Below the pieces are notes generated by a model. It made no database searches. It was given only the letters and a program-made list of their open reading frames with translations, and was not told the origin of the DNA. A DNA stretch of 64,000 nucleotides from JAXHMM01 sp964528445 (GTDB lineage: Bacteria; Bacteroidota; Rhodothermia; Balneolales; Balneolaceae): NCBI GenBank assembly GCA_964528445.1, contig CAZGSL010000008.1, forward strand, positions 1 to 64,000, read 5' to 3'. Positions 43,830 to 52,723 of this stretch are shown here, piece by piece. The first letter of the stretch is position 1. The number at the start of each line of letters is the position of its first letter. A program made the translations under genes and the position numbers.

Positions 43830-45119
43830 GTGATCGACCTTCGAAAAATAGGCATTATCATCAGGCGCGAATACCTCACCCGCCTGCGCAGCAAGGCGTT
43901 CATCCTCACCACCCTCCTGCTGCCGATCGGGGGACTGCTCATCTTCGCGATTCCCATTATCATCCAGTTTATGGAGAGCGATACCCGCTACGAATTCGCG
44001 GTGATCGATGAAACCGGGGTGGTCTACCGGGAGCTGGCCGCGATCGATTCCACGCGCTACCGCGACCGCAGCGATTCGGAAATACCCGAACTTCGGGAGC
44101 TGGTGATGAACGGCGATCTCGACGGATACATCCGTATCCACGAGGAACACCTCACGGGGAACCGCGAACTGGAGATGATCCACGGCGGCAGCGGGGGACT
44201 CGAGCTGGTCAGCAGCCTCCGGTCGCAGCTCCGCAGCGCCATCCGGGAGGTGCAGCTGGACCGGGCGGAGGTACCCGAAGATATCAGGGGACTGCTGGAC
44301 CGGCAGCCGGACCTCTCCACGCGCACCCTCACCGAGGAGGGCGAGGAGGAGGAATCCAACACCATGTTCCTCTATTTCCTCGGTTTCGGTATGGCTTTCG
44401 TCATGTACTTCGCCATGTTCGGCTACGGGGGACTGGTGATGCGGAGCGTGATCGAGGAGAAGACCAGCCGCATCGTGGAGATCATCGCCTCCTCCGTCAA
44501 GCCGTTTGAGCTACTGCTGGGCAAGATCCTGGGAGTGGGAGCGCTCGGATTCACCCAGTTCCTGGTCTGGGTGGCGGCGGGAGCCGGGATGCTGACGTTC
44601 GGCGCCCCCCTGGCGCTCTCGATGATGAACGGCGGCTCCGGAGAGTCGTCCACCGCGGCCATGGAGGGGAGCGGAGTTTCCATACCGGAAATACCGACCG
44701 TCGAACCCATGATCTGGTTCTACTTCGTCCTCTTCTTCCTGCTGGGATATTTCATCTACAGCGCCCTATTCGCGGCGGTGGGCTCGGCCGTGGAATCGGA
44801 GACCGACACCCAGCAGCTCATGATGCCCCTCATGATTCCCATCATCGTCGCCATCCTGCTCCTGCCGCAGGTAGCCTCCGCGCCCGATTCCACCCTCGCC
44901 GTGATCGGCTCGCTTATTCCTTTCCTCAGTCCCGTACTGATGATCGCCCGCATCCCCATAACCGACGTTCCCCTCTGGGAGCTGCTGCTCTGCATTGGCC
45001 TCATGCTGGGAACCATCGCCGGCGTGCTGTCGCTGGGCGCCAAAATCTACCGGGTGGGCATCCTCAAAACCGGAAAGAGAGCCACTTTCGGCGAGATGAT
45101 GAAATGGATCAGGTCGTAG
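43830..45119 (+). CDS. ABC-2 type permease (NatB-like)
   Basis: Membrane partner of the preceding ATPase, 429 residues with a GTG start two bases after that gene's stop. One N-terminal helix (RSKAFILTTLLLPIGGLLIF) is followed by a periplasmic domain of about 150 residues. Five or six further helices come next, with the family motif EEKTSRIVEIIASSVKPFELLLGK around residues 210-235. The layout fits the NatB/DUF990-like ABC-2 class. It converges with the next gene over 44 bases. Confidence 0.92.
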   Translation: MIDLRKIGIIIRREYLTRLRSKAFILTTLLLPIGGLLIFAIPIIIQFMESDTRYEFAVIDETGVVYRELAAIDSTRYRDRSDSEIPELRELVMNGDLDGYIRIHEEHLTGNRELEMIHGGSGGLELVSSLRSQLRSAIREVQLDRAEVPEDIRGLLDRQPDLSTRTLTEEGEEEESNTMFLYFLGFGMAFVMYFAMFGYGGLVMRSVIEEKTSRIVEIIASSVKPFELLLGKILGVGALGFTQFLVWVAAGAGMLTFGAPLALSMMNGGSGESSTAAMEGSGVSIPEIPTVEPMIWFYFVLFFLLGYFIYSALFAAVGSAVESETDTQQLMMPLMIPIIVAILLLPQVASAPDSTLAVIGSLIPFLSPVLMIARIPITDVPLWELLLCIGLMLGTIAGVLSLGAKIYRVGILKTGKRATFGEMMKWIRS

Positions 45120-45163
45120 CCGGTCGATCCAAAGCCTGAAAAGTTACCTGTCCCGGAATTTCT

Positions 45164-47527
45164 CTAACTGTCCCCCAGTGCCTCTCTTACTCGGGCATCG
45201 TACTCGTCCGGCAGGTACTCCTTGAGCAGTTCATCCGCCCCGGGATCCTCAAAGCCGGCTATCGCCTCGGCCGCCAGGTAGCGTATGCGGGGATCGGCAT
45301 CCGCCAGCAGGCTCTCCGCCCGCTCTCTCCAATCCTCCAGCGACCGGTCAAACTGGTCCAGCAGCCGGACCGCCCGTGCCCTGACTTCGTAGTCAAACAC
45401 CTCCGATATGTACTGGTCGGCGTAGGCGACCGCCCGTTCGTTTCCTCCCGCGCTGGCCAGCAGGCTGACGGCGAAGATCGCGCGGCGGCCGCTGGTATCG
45501 CTCGCGACCACCTGGTCGGTAAACGAGGAGAGCCGTTCGGTGCCGGCGATGCTGCTCAGCACCCGGGCCGCGTTCCGGAACATCTCCCGATCCCCGGTTT
45601 CCATCGCGAACCGCTCCACCCGGGAGAGAACCTGCTCGTTGCCGGTAAAGCTCTGCAGGGCCATGAGCGAGCTCGTTCGAACGGCGGGATGGGGACTCTC
45701 CAGGGCTTCCAGGAAACGCTGTTCTGTGCCCGACGCGCCCCCGGTGATCCGGGAGAGGGAGGAGAGCAGGGCCGCCCTTACGTCCGGAGAGATGTCGCTG
45801 CCCAGGAAATCCTGGATCGCGAGCTGAAGGTCGGGATTGTCGGTATGCTCGCCCAGCCCGCGGGCCGCCTCCACCCGGTCGGATACCTGCCCCGCGTTGC
45901 GTAGCTCGTAGATGAGGAAGGGTGCCGGCTTGTGCTGTTCCAGGTGCAGTTCCGGCCGGCCCGGGGCCTCCAGCCGGAAGGTGTTCAGGAGGGGAGAGAC
46001 CGAGACTACGACCGAATCCTCCCGGCCCGTGAACGTCACCCTGCTCGTATCGCGGCTCCCCCCCGCCTCCACTTCAATGCCCTGGATTGCCGTCAGCTCC
46101 TCATACATCCCGTTCAGCGCGCGAAACGTGAGCGTGAGCGATCCCTGCTGTTCGTCAAACCGGTAATCCACCCGGTAGGCCACCGAATCCCGCACGGCGG
46201 CGGAATCGTCTGGGGAGGTGCGGTCTCCCGGGCGGGCGACAAAATCAGGGGGGGCGAACAGGGGCTGTCCGGCAGACCGGTACCAGCGTTCGGCGTAATC
46301 CTCCCATCCGTACACTCCGGGAGCGGCTGAGGCCGCCTCGGGGAGCGTCTCGCGCATCAGGCGTTTCATAAAGGGCCGCTCCCACTGGGGGAATGTCCGC
46401 TGCCAGATGTTCCATCTCCCGGGGGCGTACACCGCGTAGGGGGTCGCCTCCGTCGCCCTGACCAGTCCCCCCTCCCCGTCAGAGTCCCCGAAACCCGCTT
46501 CGGCTTCCAGCAGATGCTCCTCCCCTTCCGGGAGTAGCAGCGTCTGGTAGAGATTCATCGCTTCGGCGTCTCCCCACCGCTCCCCGCGATGGCGGACGCC
46601 GAACCACTGGGCCGCCACGCCCCGAAGGAGCTGCGTTCGGAGGGATCCTGCGTTGCGGTAGAGAAAGACCGTAGCTGCTCCCCATGTCCTGGTCTCCCAG
46701 TGGTGATCGTCCAGCAGCACCACGTTAAGCCGGGAATGGGGGTAGGGCTGCTGGGTGCTCTCCTCCATCCGCTCCAGGGCCTCGGCCGCCTCGCCTGCCA
46801 GTCGCTCCCGCAGGGAGTCTTCCGCCGCCCCCTCCTCGTGGTAAAACGCCACCTCGGTCTCCCCGGACTCGCTCACGGTATAGCCGAACCGGCCGGCCGC
46901 CCACGCCAGGGCCGGGGCGGGCACCGGCGTTTCGCTTGTGAACCTGTAGGTAATGCGGTCTACCGACTCCACCTCCTCCCCGGTCTGGGCTCCGCTGGCC
47001 ACCAGGCGGTAACCCGAGGGCAGGCTCACCGACCATTCCACGCTGAAGGCCACCCGGGGATGATCGGGCAGGGGCACCCAGTGCCGGTTGCTGAGCGGGA
47101 GACCGCTGGTCCAGACCGTGCCCCGGTCGTTCTTCAGCAGACCGAAACGGGGGGCCGCGCGGTAGATGATCTCCACGCGGTGCTCATCGCCGCGAACCGT
47201 GGAGTCGCTGACCGACACCAGCAGGGAGTCGTTATGCAGCTGGAATTCCGCTTCGCCCCCGTCGACCAAAACCGACTCGATCTCCATATGGGCGGCATCC
47301 AGGGCCAGGGTGTCGCCGCCGTCCACGTTGGCCCGGATATCGTAGACCGCCTCGCCGGTGAGGCTCCCCTCTTCCGGGTTCGCCTCCATGGCGAGCCCCA
47401 GGTGCAGGAAACGGAAGTCGAGGGTAGGGTGCGTGCGGTAATCGGCCTGCTGGCCCAGAACCGAACCGGTTCCGAACAGCCAGCAGAATACAATCAGGGA
47501 AAGAAGCAGGCGGGGGGCTGAGTGCAT
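45164..47527 (-). CDS. Exported M1 peptidase-like protein with dead zinc site and HEAT repeats
   Basis: A 787-residue protein with signal peptide (1-25) from the ATG at 47527; in-frame starts further upstream add no conserved sequence. Residues 30-210 resemble the M1 N-terminal beta domain, and 220-500 the thermolysin-like domain. Where M1 enzymes have HELAHQWFG this protein has RGVAAQWFG (302-310): R302, G303 and A306 replace both zinc His residues and the catalytic Glu. The GAMEN-like loop is also lost (TWGAATVF). From about 590 to the end are HEAT-type helical repeats (AIQDFLGSDISPDVRAALLS, DADPRIRYLAAEAIAGFEDP). It is probably a binding or scaffold protein in the periplasm or on the surface. 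It lies 170 bases after hisN on the same strand. Confidence 0.82.
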   Translation of the reverse strand: MHSAPRLLLSLIVFCWLFGTGSVLGQQADYRTHPTLDFRFLHLGLAMEANPEEGSLTGEAVYDIRANVDGGDTLALDAAHMEIESVLVDGGEAEFQLHNDSLLVSVSDSTVRGDEHRVEIIYRAAPRFGLLKNDRGTVWTSGLPLSNRHWVPLPDHPRVAFSVEWSVSLPSGYRLVASGAQTGEEVESVDRITYRFTSETPVPAPALAWAAGRFGYTVSESGETEVAFYHEEGAAEDSLRERLAGEAAEALERMEESTQQPYPHSRLNVVLLDDHHWETRTWGAATVFLYRNAGSLRTQLLRGVAAQWFGVRHRGERWGDAEAMNLYQTLLLPEGEEHLLEAEAGFGDSDGEGGLVRATEATPYAVYAPGRWNIWQRTFPQWERPFMKRLMRETLPEAASAAPGVYGWEDYAERWYRSAGQPLFAPPDFVARPGDRTSPDDSAAVRDSVAYRVDYRFDEQQGSLTLTFRALNGMYEELTAIQGIEVEAGGSRDTSRVTFTGREDSVVVSVSPLLNTFRLEAPGRPELHLEQHKPAPFLIYELRNAGQVSDRVEAARGLGEHTDNPDLQLAIQDFLGSDISPDVRAALLSSLSRITGGASGTEQRFLEALESPHPAVRTSSLMALQSFTGNEQVLSRVERFAMETGDREMFRNAARVLSSIAGTERLSSFTDQVVASDTSGRRAIFAVSLLASAGGNERAVAYADQYISEVFDYEVRARAVRLLDQFDRSLEDWRERAESLLADADPRIRYLAAEAIAGFEDPGADELLKEYLPDEYDARVREALGDS

Positions 47528-47697
47528 GGTCGCTTTAAGTCCTGGCGATTTGACGTTGGATGTAGAGGGCTTTTGAATGTGTATGGCCATGGATCGGCGG
47601 AGTTCCGACAAAAACCGACCCCGGCCGTCCGAGTGAAAAATAAGAATTGTAGCCGCTCCAACGAAGAAAAAGATGAACAGGACTGTTCGCCGGCTCC

Positions 47698-48486
47698 TTA
47701 ACGGTCCTGCAGAAGCTCCAGCACCTCCGGCATCAGTTCTCTTCCGCAGGAGAGCCCGTTTCCGCCCCGCACGGTCGCCTCCCCCCGCACATCGCGGAAG
47801 GCGCCGCCGGCCTCCTCCAGGATGGGAAGCAGCGGCGCGGCATCCCAGAGGTTGAGGAGGGGATCGAACATCAGGTCGGCCCGACCGGCAGCTACCATCA
47901 TGTGCCCGTAGGCATCCCCCCAGGTCCGGTGCATGCGGCAACGCCGCAGAAGCTGGCGGAACGGCTCCCCGTATCCCTCCTCCGTCGGCGTAGTGGCATC
48001 GGTAGTAAGAAAGAGCGCATCCTCCAGCTGTCCGCAGGATCGCACCCGGCAGAGGTCACCGTTGAGGCGGGCCCCTCTTCCCCGGGCCGCATCGCAGAGC
48101 TCGCCGGTGGCCGGTGCGTAGATCACGCCCGAAAGGGGGTCTCCCTCCACCATGACCGCCACCAGCGTAGTGTAGAGGGGCACCCCGTGGATAAACGACC
48201 GGGTACCGTCTACGGGATCCAGGATCCACTGCACGGGAGAGTCCGGGCGAACACTTCCCTCTTCCTCTCCCACGATTCCGTGCTCCGGCCAGCGGCGGGT
48301 GATAAGCTCCCTCATATCCGCCTCGGCCCGGCGGTCGGCCTCCGTGACCGGCGACCGGTCTGCTTTCTGTTCTACCTCCAGCGCCTTTCCAAAATAGTCC
48401 AGGGTCCGCTCCCCCCCGGCGCGGGCGACCTCCACGGCCGTCTCATGGAGGCTTTCCAGCTCGTACCCGTGATTCCCGTCGCTCAT
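47698..48486 (-). CDS. hisN: Inositol monophosphatase-family phosphatase, histidinol-phosphatase type
   Basis: Mg-dependent phosphatase of 262 residues. Metal-binding motifs are GEEEG (73-77), WILDPVDGTRSFIHG with DPVDGT at 90-95, and NLWDAAPLLPILEEAGG near the C-terminus. The RSFIHG and PLYTTLVAV segments resemble HisN histidinol-phosphatases more than inositol phosphatases. Its start overlaps the argD stop by four bases, which fits amino-acid synthesis, but no other his gene is in the window; substrate identity is therefore moderate. Confidence 0.8.
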   Translation of the reverse strand: MSDGNHGYELESLHETAVEVARAGGERTLDYFGKALEVEQKADRSPVTEADRRAEADMRELITRRWPEHGIVGEEEGSVRPDSPVQWILDPVDGTRSFIHGVPLYTTLVAVMVEGDPLSGVIYAPATGELCDAARGRGARLNGDLCRVRSCGQLEDALFLTTDATTPTEEGYGEPFRQLLRRCRMHRTWGDAYGHMMVAAGRADLMFDPLLNLWDAAPLLPILEEAGGAFRDVRGEATVRGGNGLSCGRELMPEVLELLQDR

Positions 48487-49661
48487 GGCTGCTCCTCCCG
48501 GATGGATTCAATCAGCGCCCCGGCCAGCCTGTCCAGTTCCTCCTCGCGTATGATAAGCGGCGGCACCAGCCGGATGACGTTCCCCTGCGTGCAGTTGGAG
48601 AGCACCCCGCGCTCCAGCATCCGGTCCACCACTCCCCTTCCGGGAAAAGAGAGCACGACCCCGAGCATCAGTCCCCTTCCCCTGATTTCGCGTACGGGCT
48701 CATCCCCGGAGAACGCCCCCGCGAGACGCTCCCGGAGGTATTCCCCTTTTACGCGGGCTCCCTCCGCCAGGTTCTCCGTCTCAATAACCTCCAGGGCCGC
48801 GTTGGCCGCCGCGCAGGCCAGCGGATTCCCGCCGTAGGTACTCCCGTGGTCCCCGTGTCCCATAGCCCCGGCCGCCTCCCCGCGGGCCGCCATCGCGGCG
48901 ACGGGAAAACCGCCTCCCATCGCCTTGCCCAGCGCCACGAGGTCCGGCCGCACCCCGTAATGCCCGAATCCGAACAGCTCGCCGGTCCGCCCCATCCCGG
49001 TCTGCACCTCATCGACCACCAGCAGGGCGCCGTGCCTCCGGCAGAGCTCCTCCGCCCGCGCAACGAACTCCCCCGACACCCGACGGAGTCCCCCGCTGCC
49101 CTGGACGGGCTCAAAAATGATCCCGAGCGTATCCCCGTCGAATGCCTCCTCCAGGGCGTCCGTGTCGTTGAGCGGAATCTCCCGGAACCCCTCCAGCAGC
49201 GGCTCGTACCCCTCCGCGTACCTGTCCATGCCCATGGAGACGGTCGCCAGGGTACGCCCGTGGAAAGCGTTTTCCAGCGTGAGAAGCGGCCCCCTCTTGC
49301 CGCGGGCTTTCCCATACTTGCGGGCCGTCTTCAGAGCGGCTTCGATCGCTTCGGCACCGCTGTTGCAGAGAAATACGCGTTCGAGCCCGGTCATCCGTGC
49401 CAGGCGCTCGCAGAGTTTGCCCTGCGGCTCGCTGTAGTAGAAATTGGAGATGTGCATCAGGCGGCCCGCCTGCTCCCGTACGGCCTCCACCACGCGCGGG
49501 TGACAGTGTCCCAGGCTGTTGACGGCGATACCCGCGAGGGCGTCCAGGTAACGGTTTCCCTCGCTGTCCCATACCCACACGCCCTCCCCGCGCCGGATCG
49601 TGATCGGGTACCGGTTGTATACGTCGAGGTGGTAGCGGTCGGTCTGTTCCCGGGCGTCCAT
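48483..49661 (-). CDS. argD: Class III aminotransferase, acetylornithine/ornithine type
   Basis: PLP enzyme of 392 residues. Seen are SGAEAIEAALKTARKY (101-116), NAFHGRTLATVS, DEVQTGMGRTGELF (217-230) and the PLP lysine K246 in ALGKAMGGGFPVAAM. The C-terminal IRLVPPLIIREEELDR is typical of acetylornithine aminotransferase. Ornithine or succinyl-type substrates are also possible, since no other arg gene is nearby. Four-base overlap with hisN; 43 bases downstream of the threonine aldolase gene. Confidence 0.88.
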   Translation of the reverse strand: MDAREQTDRYHLDVYNRYPITIRRGEGVWVWDSEGNRYLDALAGIAVNSLGHCHPRVVEAVREQAGRLMHISNFYYSEPQGKLCERLARMTGLERVFLCNSGAEAIEAALKTARKYGKARGKRGPLLTLENAFHGRTLATVSMGMDRYAEGYEPLLEGFREIPLNDTDALEEAFDGDTLGIIFEPVQGSGGLRRVSGEFVARAEELCRRHGALLVVDEVQTGMGRTGELFGFGHYGVRPDLVALGKAMGGGFPVAAMAARGEAAGAMGHGDHGSTYGGNPLACAAANAALEVIETENLAEGARVKGEYLRERLAGAFSGDEPVREIRGRGLMLGVVLSFPGRGVVDRMLERGVLSNCTQGNVIRLVPPLIIREEELDRLAGALIESIREEQP

Positions 49662-49704
49662 AGTCGAATGCGTTGGTCATTGGTCATGTGAGCCGAGCCG
49701 TTGG

Positions 49705-50727
49705 CTACGCGTAGAGCTCCCGCAGCGCCTTCTGTGCCTGATCCAGTCCGGCGTCGTCCACCTGGAAGTGGAACGTCGCCCGAAGCGTCCGCGGACCGAA
49801 GGGGACCATACGCACCCCTTTCTCCTCGAGGCGCTCCACGGCCTCCTCCGCGCTCCCCTCCTCCACGTCGAACAGCAGGATGTTGGTCTCCACCGACCCG
49901 GGATCAATTCCCAGCTTTCCACAGGAGGCGACGGTCTCCGCCAGCTCGCGTGCCCGGCGGTGGTCCTCCTCCAGCAGGGGAAGGTGATTGCGGACGGCGT
50001 AATCTGCGGCCGCGGCCAGTATCCCGATCTGCCGCATGCCGCCTCCCAGCATCTTCCGGTAGCGGCGCGCGGTCTTCATCGCATCCCCGCTTCCGAGTAT
50101 CATCGAGCCGGCGGGCGCGCCCAGCCCCTTGCTGAAACTGATCGTCATCGTGTCGCATATCTGCCCGTAAAAAGAGGGAGGCAGCTCGTTGGCCGTTATG
50201 GCGTTCCAGATCCGCGCCCCGTCCAGGTGGACCTTCAGACCCAGTTCGGAGGAGGTATCCCAGACGTCCTGGAGTTCCGAGCGGCTGTAACACGCCCCTC
50301 CCCCCTTGTTGGTGGTGTTCTCGATCACCACGGCCGAGGTTACCGGCTCCCACTCCCGCCCGGTCCGCAGGGCGTCCTGTATGAGGGATCCGTCGATCTT
50401 GCCGCGGCTCCCCTCCACGGGGTGGAGCTGCACCGAGGAGATGAGGGCCGCCGAACTGTTCTCGTAGTTGAAAACGTGTCCCGTACGGTCGATGATCACC
50501 TCCTCTCCCGGGCGGGTCAGCAGCTTCAGGCAGACCTGGTTGCCCATGACGCCGCTGGGTACGAACAGTCCGGCCTCGAAGCCGAAGAGATCGGCCATCC
50601 GCTCCTGGAAAGCGTTGACAGTGGGATCCTCCCCGAAGACGTCGTCCCCGGTCTCGGCCGCCGTCATGGCCCGAAGCATTTCGGGCGTGGGTCGCGTAAC
50701 GGTGTCGCTTCGCAGATCAACACTCAT
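49705..50727 (-). CDS. ltaE: Low-specificity threonine aldolase
   Basis: PLP enzyme splitting threonine or allo-threonine into glycine and acetaldehyde, 340 residues. It opens with the family start MSVDLRSDTVTRPTPEML. It has FGEDPTVNAFQ, the HLDGARIWNA segment (167-176) and the PLP lysine K200 in SFSKGLGAPAGSM. The start overlaps the stop of the threonine dehydratase gene by four bases (ATGA), so the two threonine-degrading enzymes are made together. Confidence 0.94.
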   Translation of the reverse strand: MSVDLRSDTVTRPTPEMLRAMTAAETGDDVFGEDPTVNAFQERMADLFGFEAGLFVPSGVMGNQVCLKLLTRPGEEVIIDRTGHVFNYENSSAALISSVQLHPVEGSRGKIDGSLIQDALRTGREWEPVTSAVVIENTTNKGGGACYSRSELQDVWDTSSELGLKVHLDGARIWNAITANELPPSFYGQICDTMTISFSKGLGAPAGSMILGSGDAMKTARRYRKMLGGGMRQIGILAAAADYAVRNHLPLLEEDHRRARELAETVASCGKLGIDPGSVETNILLFDVEEGSAEEAVERLEEKGVRMVPFGPRTLRATFHFQVDDAGLDQAQKALRELYA

Positions 50728-51716
50728 GAGGGGGCGTGGTCAGATATGTTGCGGTGAAAGGTCTCCAGATCAATATTGGATCCGCAGACGATAATCCCGA
50801 TCCTCCTCCCCTCCAGACGATCCCTGAGGGGGCCCGCCGCGGCGGCCGTGGCCGAGGCCCCGGCCGGTTCCAGCGCCAGTTTCATCTCCTCGAACATCGT
50901 CCGCATGGCCCGTGCCATTTCAGCATCGCTTACGGTCACCAGCTCATCCACCGAGCGGCGGCAGAGGCCAAAACTGTAGGGTTCGGCGTGGGGGGCGCCC
51001 AGGCTGTCGGCGATGGTCCTCACCTCGTCAATCGATTCGGGCTTTCCCGCCGCGAAGCTCCGCTTCATCGAGTCGGCCCCCTCCGGCTCCACGCCGTAGA
51101 CCCGGCAGTCCGGGTTGATCGCCTTCACCGCCGTGGAGATCCCTGCGCAGAGTCCGCCGCCGCCGATGGGCACGATCACGGCCTCGAGCCCCTCCACCTG
51201 CTCCATCAGTTCCAGTCCCACGGTAGCGGTACCCAGCGCCGTCAGGCGTCCCTCGAAAGGGTGTACGAAGGCACGCCCCTCCTCCCGCTCGATCTGCTCC
51301 ACCTTGTCGAACGCCCGGTGCACGTCCTCCACCAGGATCACCTCGGCCCCGAACTTTTCGCACCGCTCCACGCGCGCCCGGTTGGCCGACTCGGGCATAA
51401 CCACCTTGGCCGAAATGCCCAGCGAACGGGCGGCAAAAGCCACCGCGATGGCGTGATTGCCCGCACTGACGGCGGTCACTCCCCGCTCACGTTGCTCCTC
51501 GTCCAGGTCCAGCATGTTCATCAGGGCTCCGCGCGGCTTGAAACTGCCGCCGTACTGGAAAAGCTCCAGCTTGAGCCAGATATCGGTCTCCTCCCCGAAA
51601 ATCTCGCCGGGAATCTCTCCCTGCCAGTTCCAGACGGGGGTCTCCCTCACCCGGTACATCAACTTTTCCCGGGCCTTCCTTATCTCCTCCAGCGTGGGAA
51701 CGTTCGGTTCAGTCAT
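50724..51716 (-). CDS. Threonine/serine dehydratase without ACT domain
   Basis: Fold-type II PLP enzyme of 330 residues from the ATG at 51716. The PLP lysine is K60 in GGSFKPRGA, and the phosphate-binding loop is IPIGGGGLCAG. It converts threonine to 2-oxobutyrate and ammonia. The C-terminal ACT-like domain that gives biosynthetic IlvA its isoleucine feedback is missing, which points to a catabolic TdcB-like enzyme. A serine racemase-type activity cannot be excluded. It overlaps hbd by eight bases and ltaE by four. Confidence 0.9.
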   Translation of the reverse strand: MTEPNVPTLEEIRKAREKLMYRVRETPVWNWQGEIPGEIFGEETDIWLKLELFQYGGSFKPRGALMNMLDLDEEQRERGVTAVSAGNHAIAVAFAARSLGISAKVVMPESANRARVERCEKFGAEVILVEDVHRAFDKVEQIEREEGRAFVHPFEGRLTALGTATVGLELMEQVEGLEAVIVPIGGGGLCAGISTAVKAINPDCRVYGVEPEGADSMKRSFAAGKPESIDEVRTIADSLGAPHAEPYSFGLCRRSVDELVTVSDAEMARAMRTMFEEMKLALEPAGASATAAAAGPLRDRLEGRRIGIIVCGSNIDLETFHRNISDHAPS

Positions 51717-52563
51717 GTTCGTAGAATCCTTCCCCGGTTTTGTCACCCAGCTTGCCGGCGTCCACCATCTTGACGAGAAGGGGGCACGGCCGGTATTTGG
51801 GGTCCTTGAAGCCCTCGTAGAGTACGTTCAGGATATCCAGGCAGACGTCCAGCCCGATGAAATCGGCCAGCCTCAGGGGGCCCATCGGATGGGCCATGCC
51901 CAGCTTCATCACCGAATCCACGTTTTCCGGGGTGGCGACGCCCTCATAGACGCAGTAGATCGCCTCATTGATCATCGGCATCAGCACCCTGTTGGAGACG
52001 AATCCCGGGTAATCGCTGACTGGCACCGGCGTCTTGTCCAGCAGGCGCGCGGTCTCCTCCACCGCCTGGTAGGTCTCGTCGGATGTTTCCAGTCCGCGCA
52101 CGATCTCCACCAGCTTCATCACGGGGACGGGATTAAAAAAGTGCATGCCGATGAACCGCTCCGGGCGTGAAGTGGCGGCCGCCAGGCGGGTGATGGAGAT
52201 GGAGGAGGTATTGGTCGCCAGGATGGCGCTCTCGGGCGCTGCCTTGTCCACTTCTCCGAACACCTTCTTCTTAAGCTCGAAATGCTCAGGCACCGCCTCC
52301 ACCACCAGGTCGGCGTCTCCTGCCGCCTCGATGGTGTTCGTAAAGGTTTCGATGTTGTTGAGGGCCTGCACCTTGGCAGATGCGTCGATCTTCTCCTTCT
52401 TGACCATCCGTTCCAGGTTCTTGTCGATGGTCTGTAGCGCCTTCTCGGCCAGCTCCTCGCTGGTTTCCACAAGGCGGACCGGGATGTCGTTCATGGCAAA
52501 TACATGCGCGATGCCGTTCCCCATGGTGCCCCCGCCTATGACCGCTGCTCTTTTTATCTCCAT
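51709..52563 (-). CDS. 3-hydroxybutyryl-CoA dehydrogenase
   Basis: NAD(P)-dependent enzyme of 284 residues, the usual size of single-domain PaaH/Hbd proteins. It has a Rossmann motif GGGTMGNG (10-17), NTSSISITRLA, catalytic H141 in GMHFFNPVPVMKLVEIV, and a C-terminal domain with PGFVSNRVLMPMINEA. It acts in short-chain fatty-acid degradation or butyrate/PHB-type metabolism. No partner thiolase or enoyl-CoA hydratase is in the window. It is the first gene of the five-gene minus-strand run. Confidence 0.94.
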   Translation of the reverse strand: MEIKRAAVIGGGTMGNGIAHVFAMNDIPVRLVETSEELAEKALQTIDKNLERMVKKEKIDASAKVQALNNIETFTNTIEAAGDADLVVEAVPEHFELKKKVFGEVDKAAPESAILATNTSSISITRLAAATSRPERFIGMHFFNPVPVMKLVEIVRGLETSDETYQAVEETARLLDKTPVPVSDYPGFVSNRVLMPMINEAIYCVYEGVATPENVDSVMKLGMAHPMGPLRLADFIGLDVCLDILNVLYEGFKDPKYRPCPLLVKMVDAGKLGDKTGEGFYEHD

Positions 52564-52723
52564 ACTATCCTTTCTTTAACCGTTTTGATGCTTTTCCAAT
52601 TTTATGTGGTGAGAGTAGAGAATTCTGCCGGTTTAATCAATACCGCACGCCGCTATCTCTTTCTCACGGAGTTTTGTACTTTCATCCGAACACGAATCGG
52701 GCAACCAAGATTCAGCTTCTCCG

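Noticed and set aside
47528..47941. N-terminal extension of the M1-like protein by 138 residues
   Set aside because: The added sequence is Arg, Gly and Pro-rich, antisense to real coding DNA of hisN for part of its length, and would bury the signal peptide.
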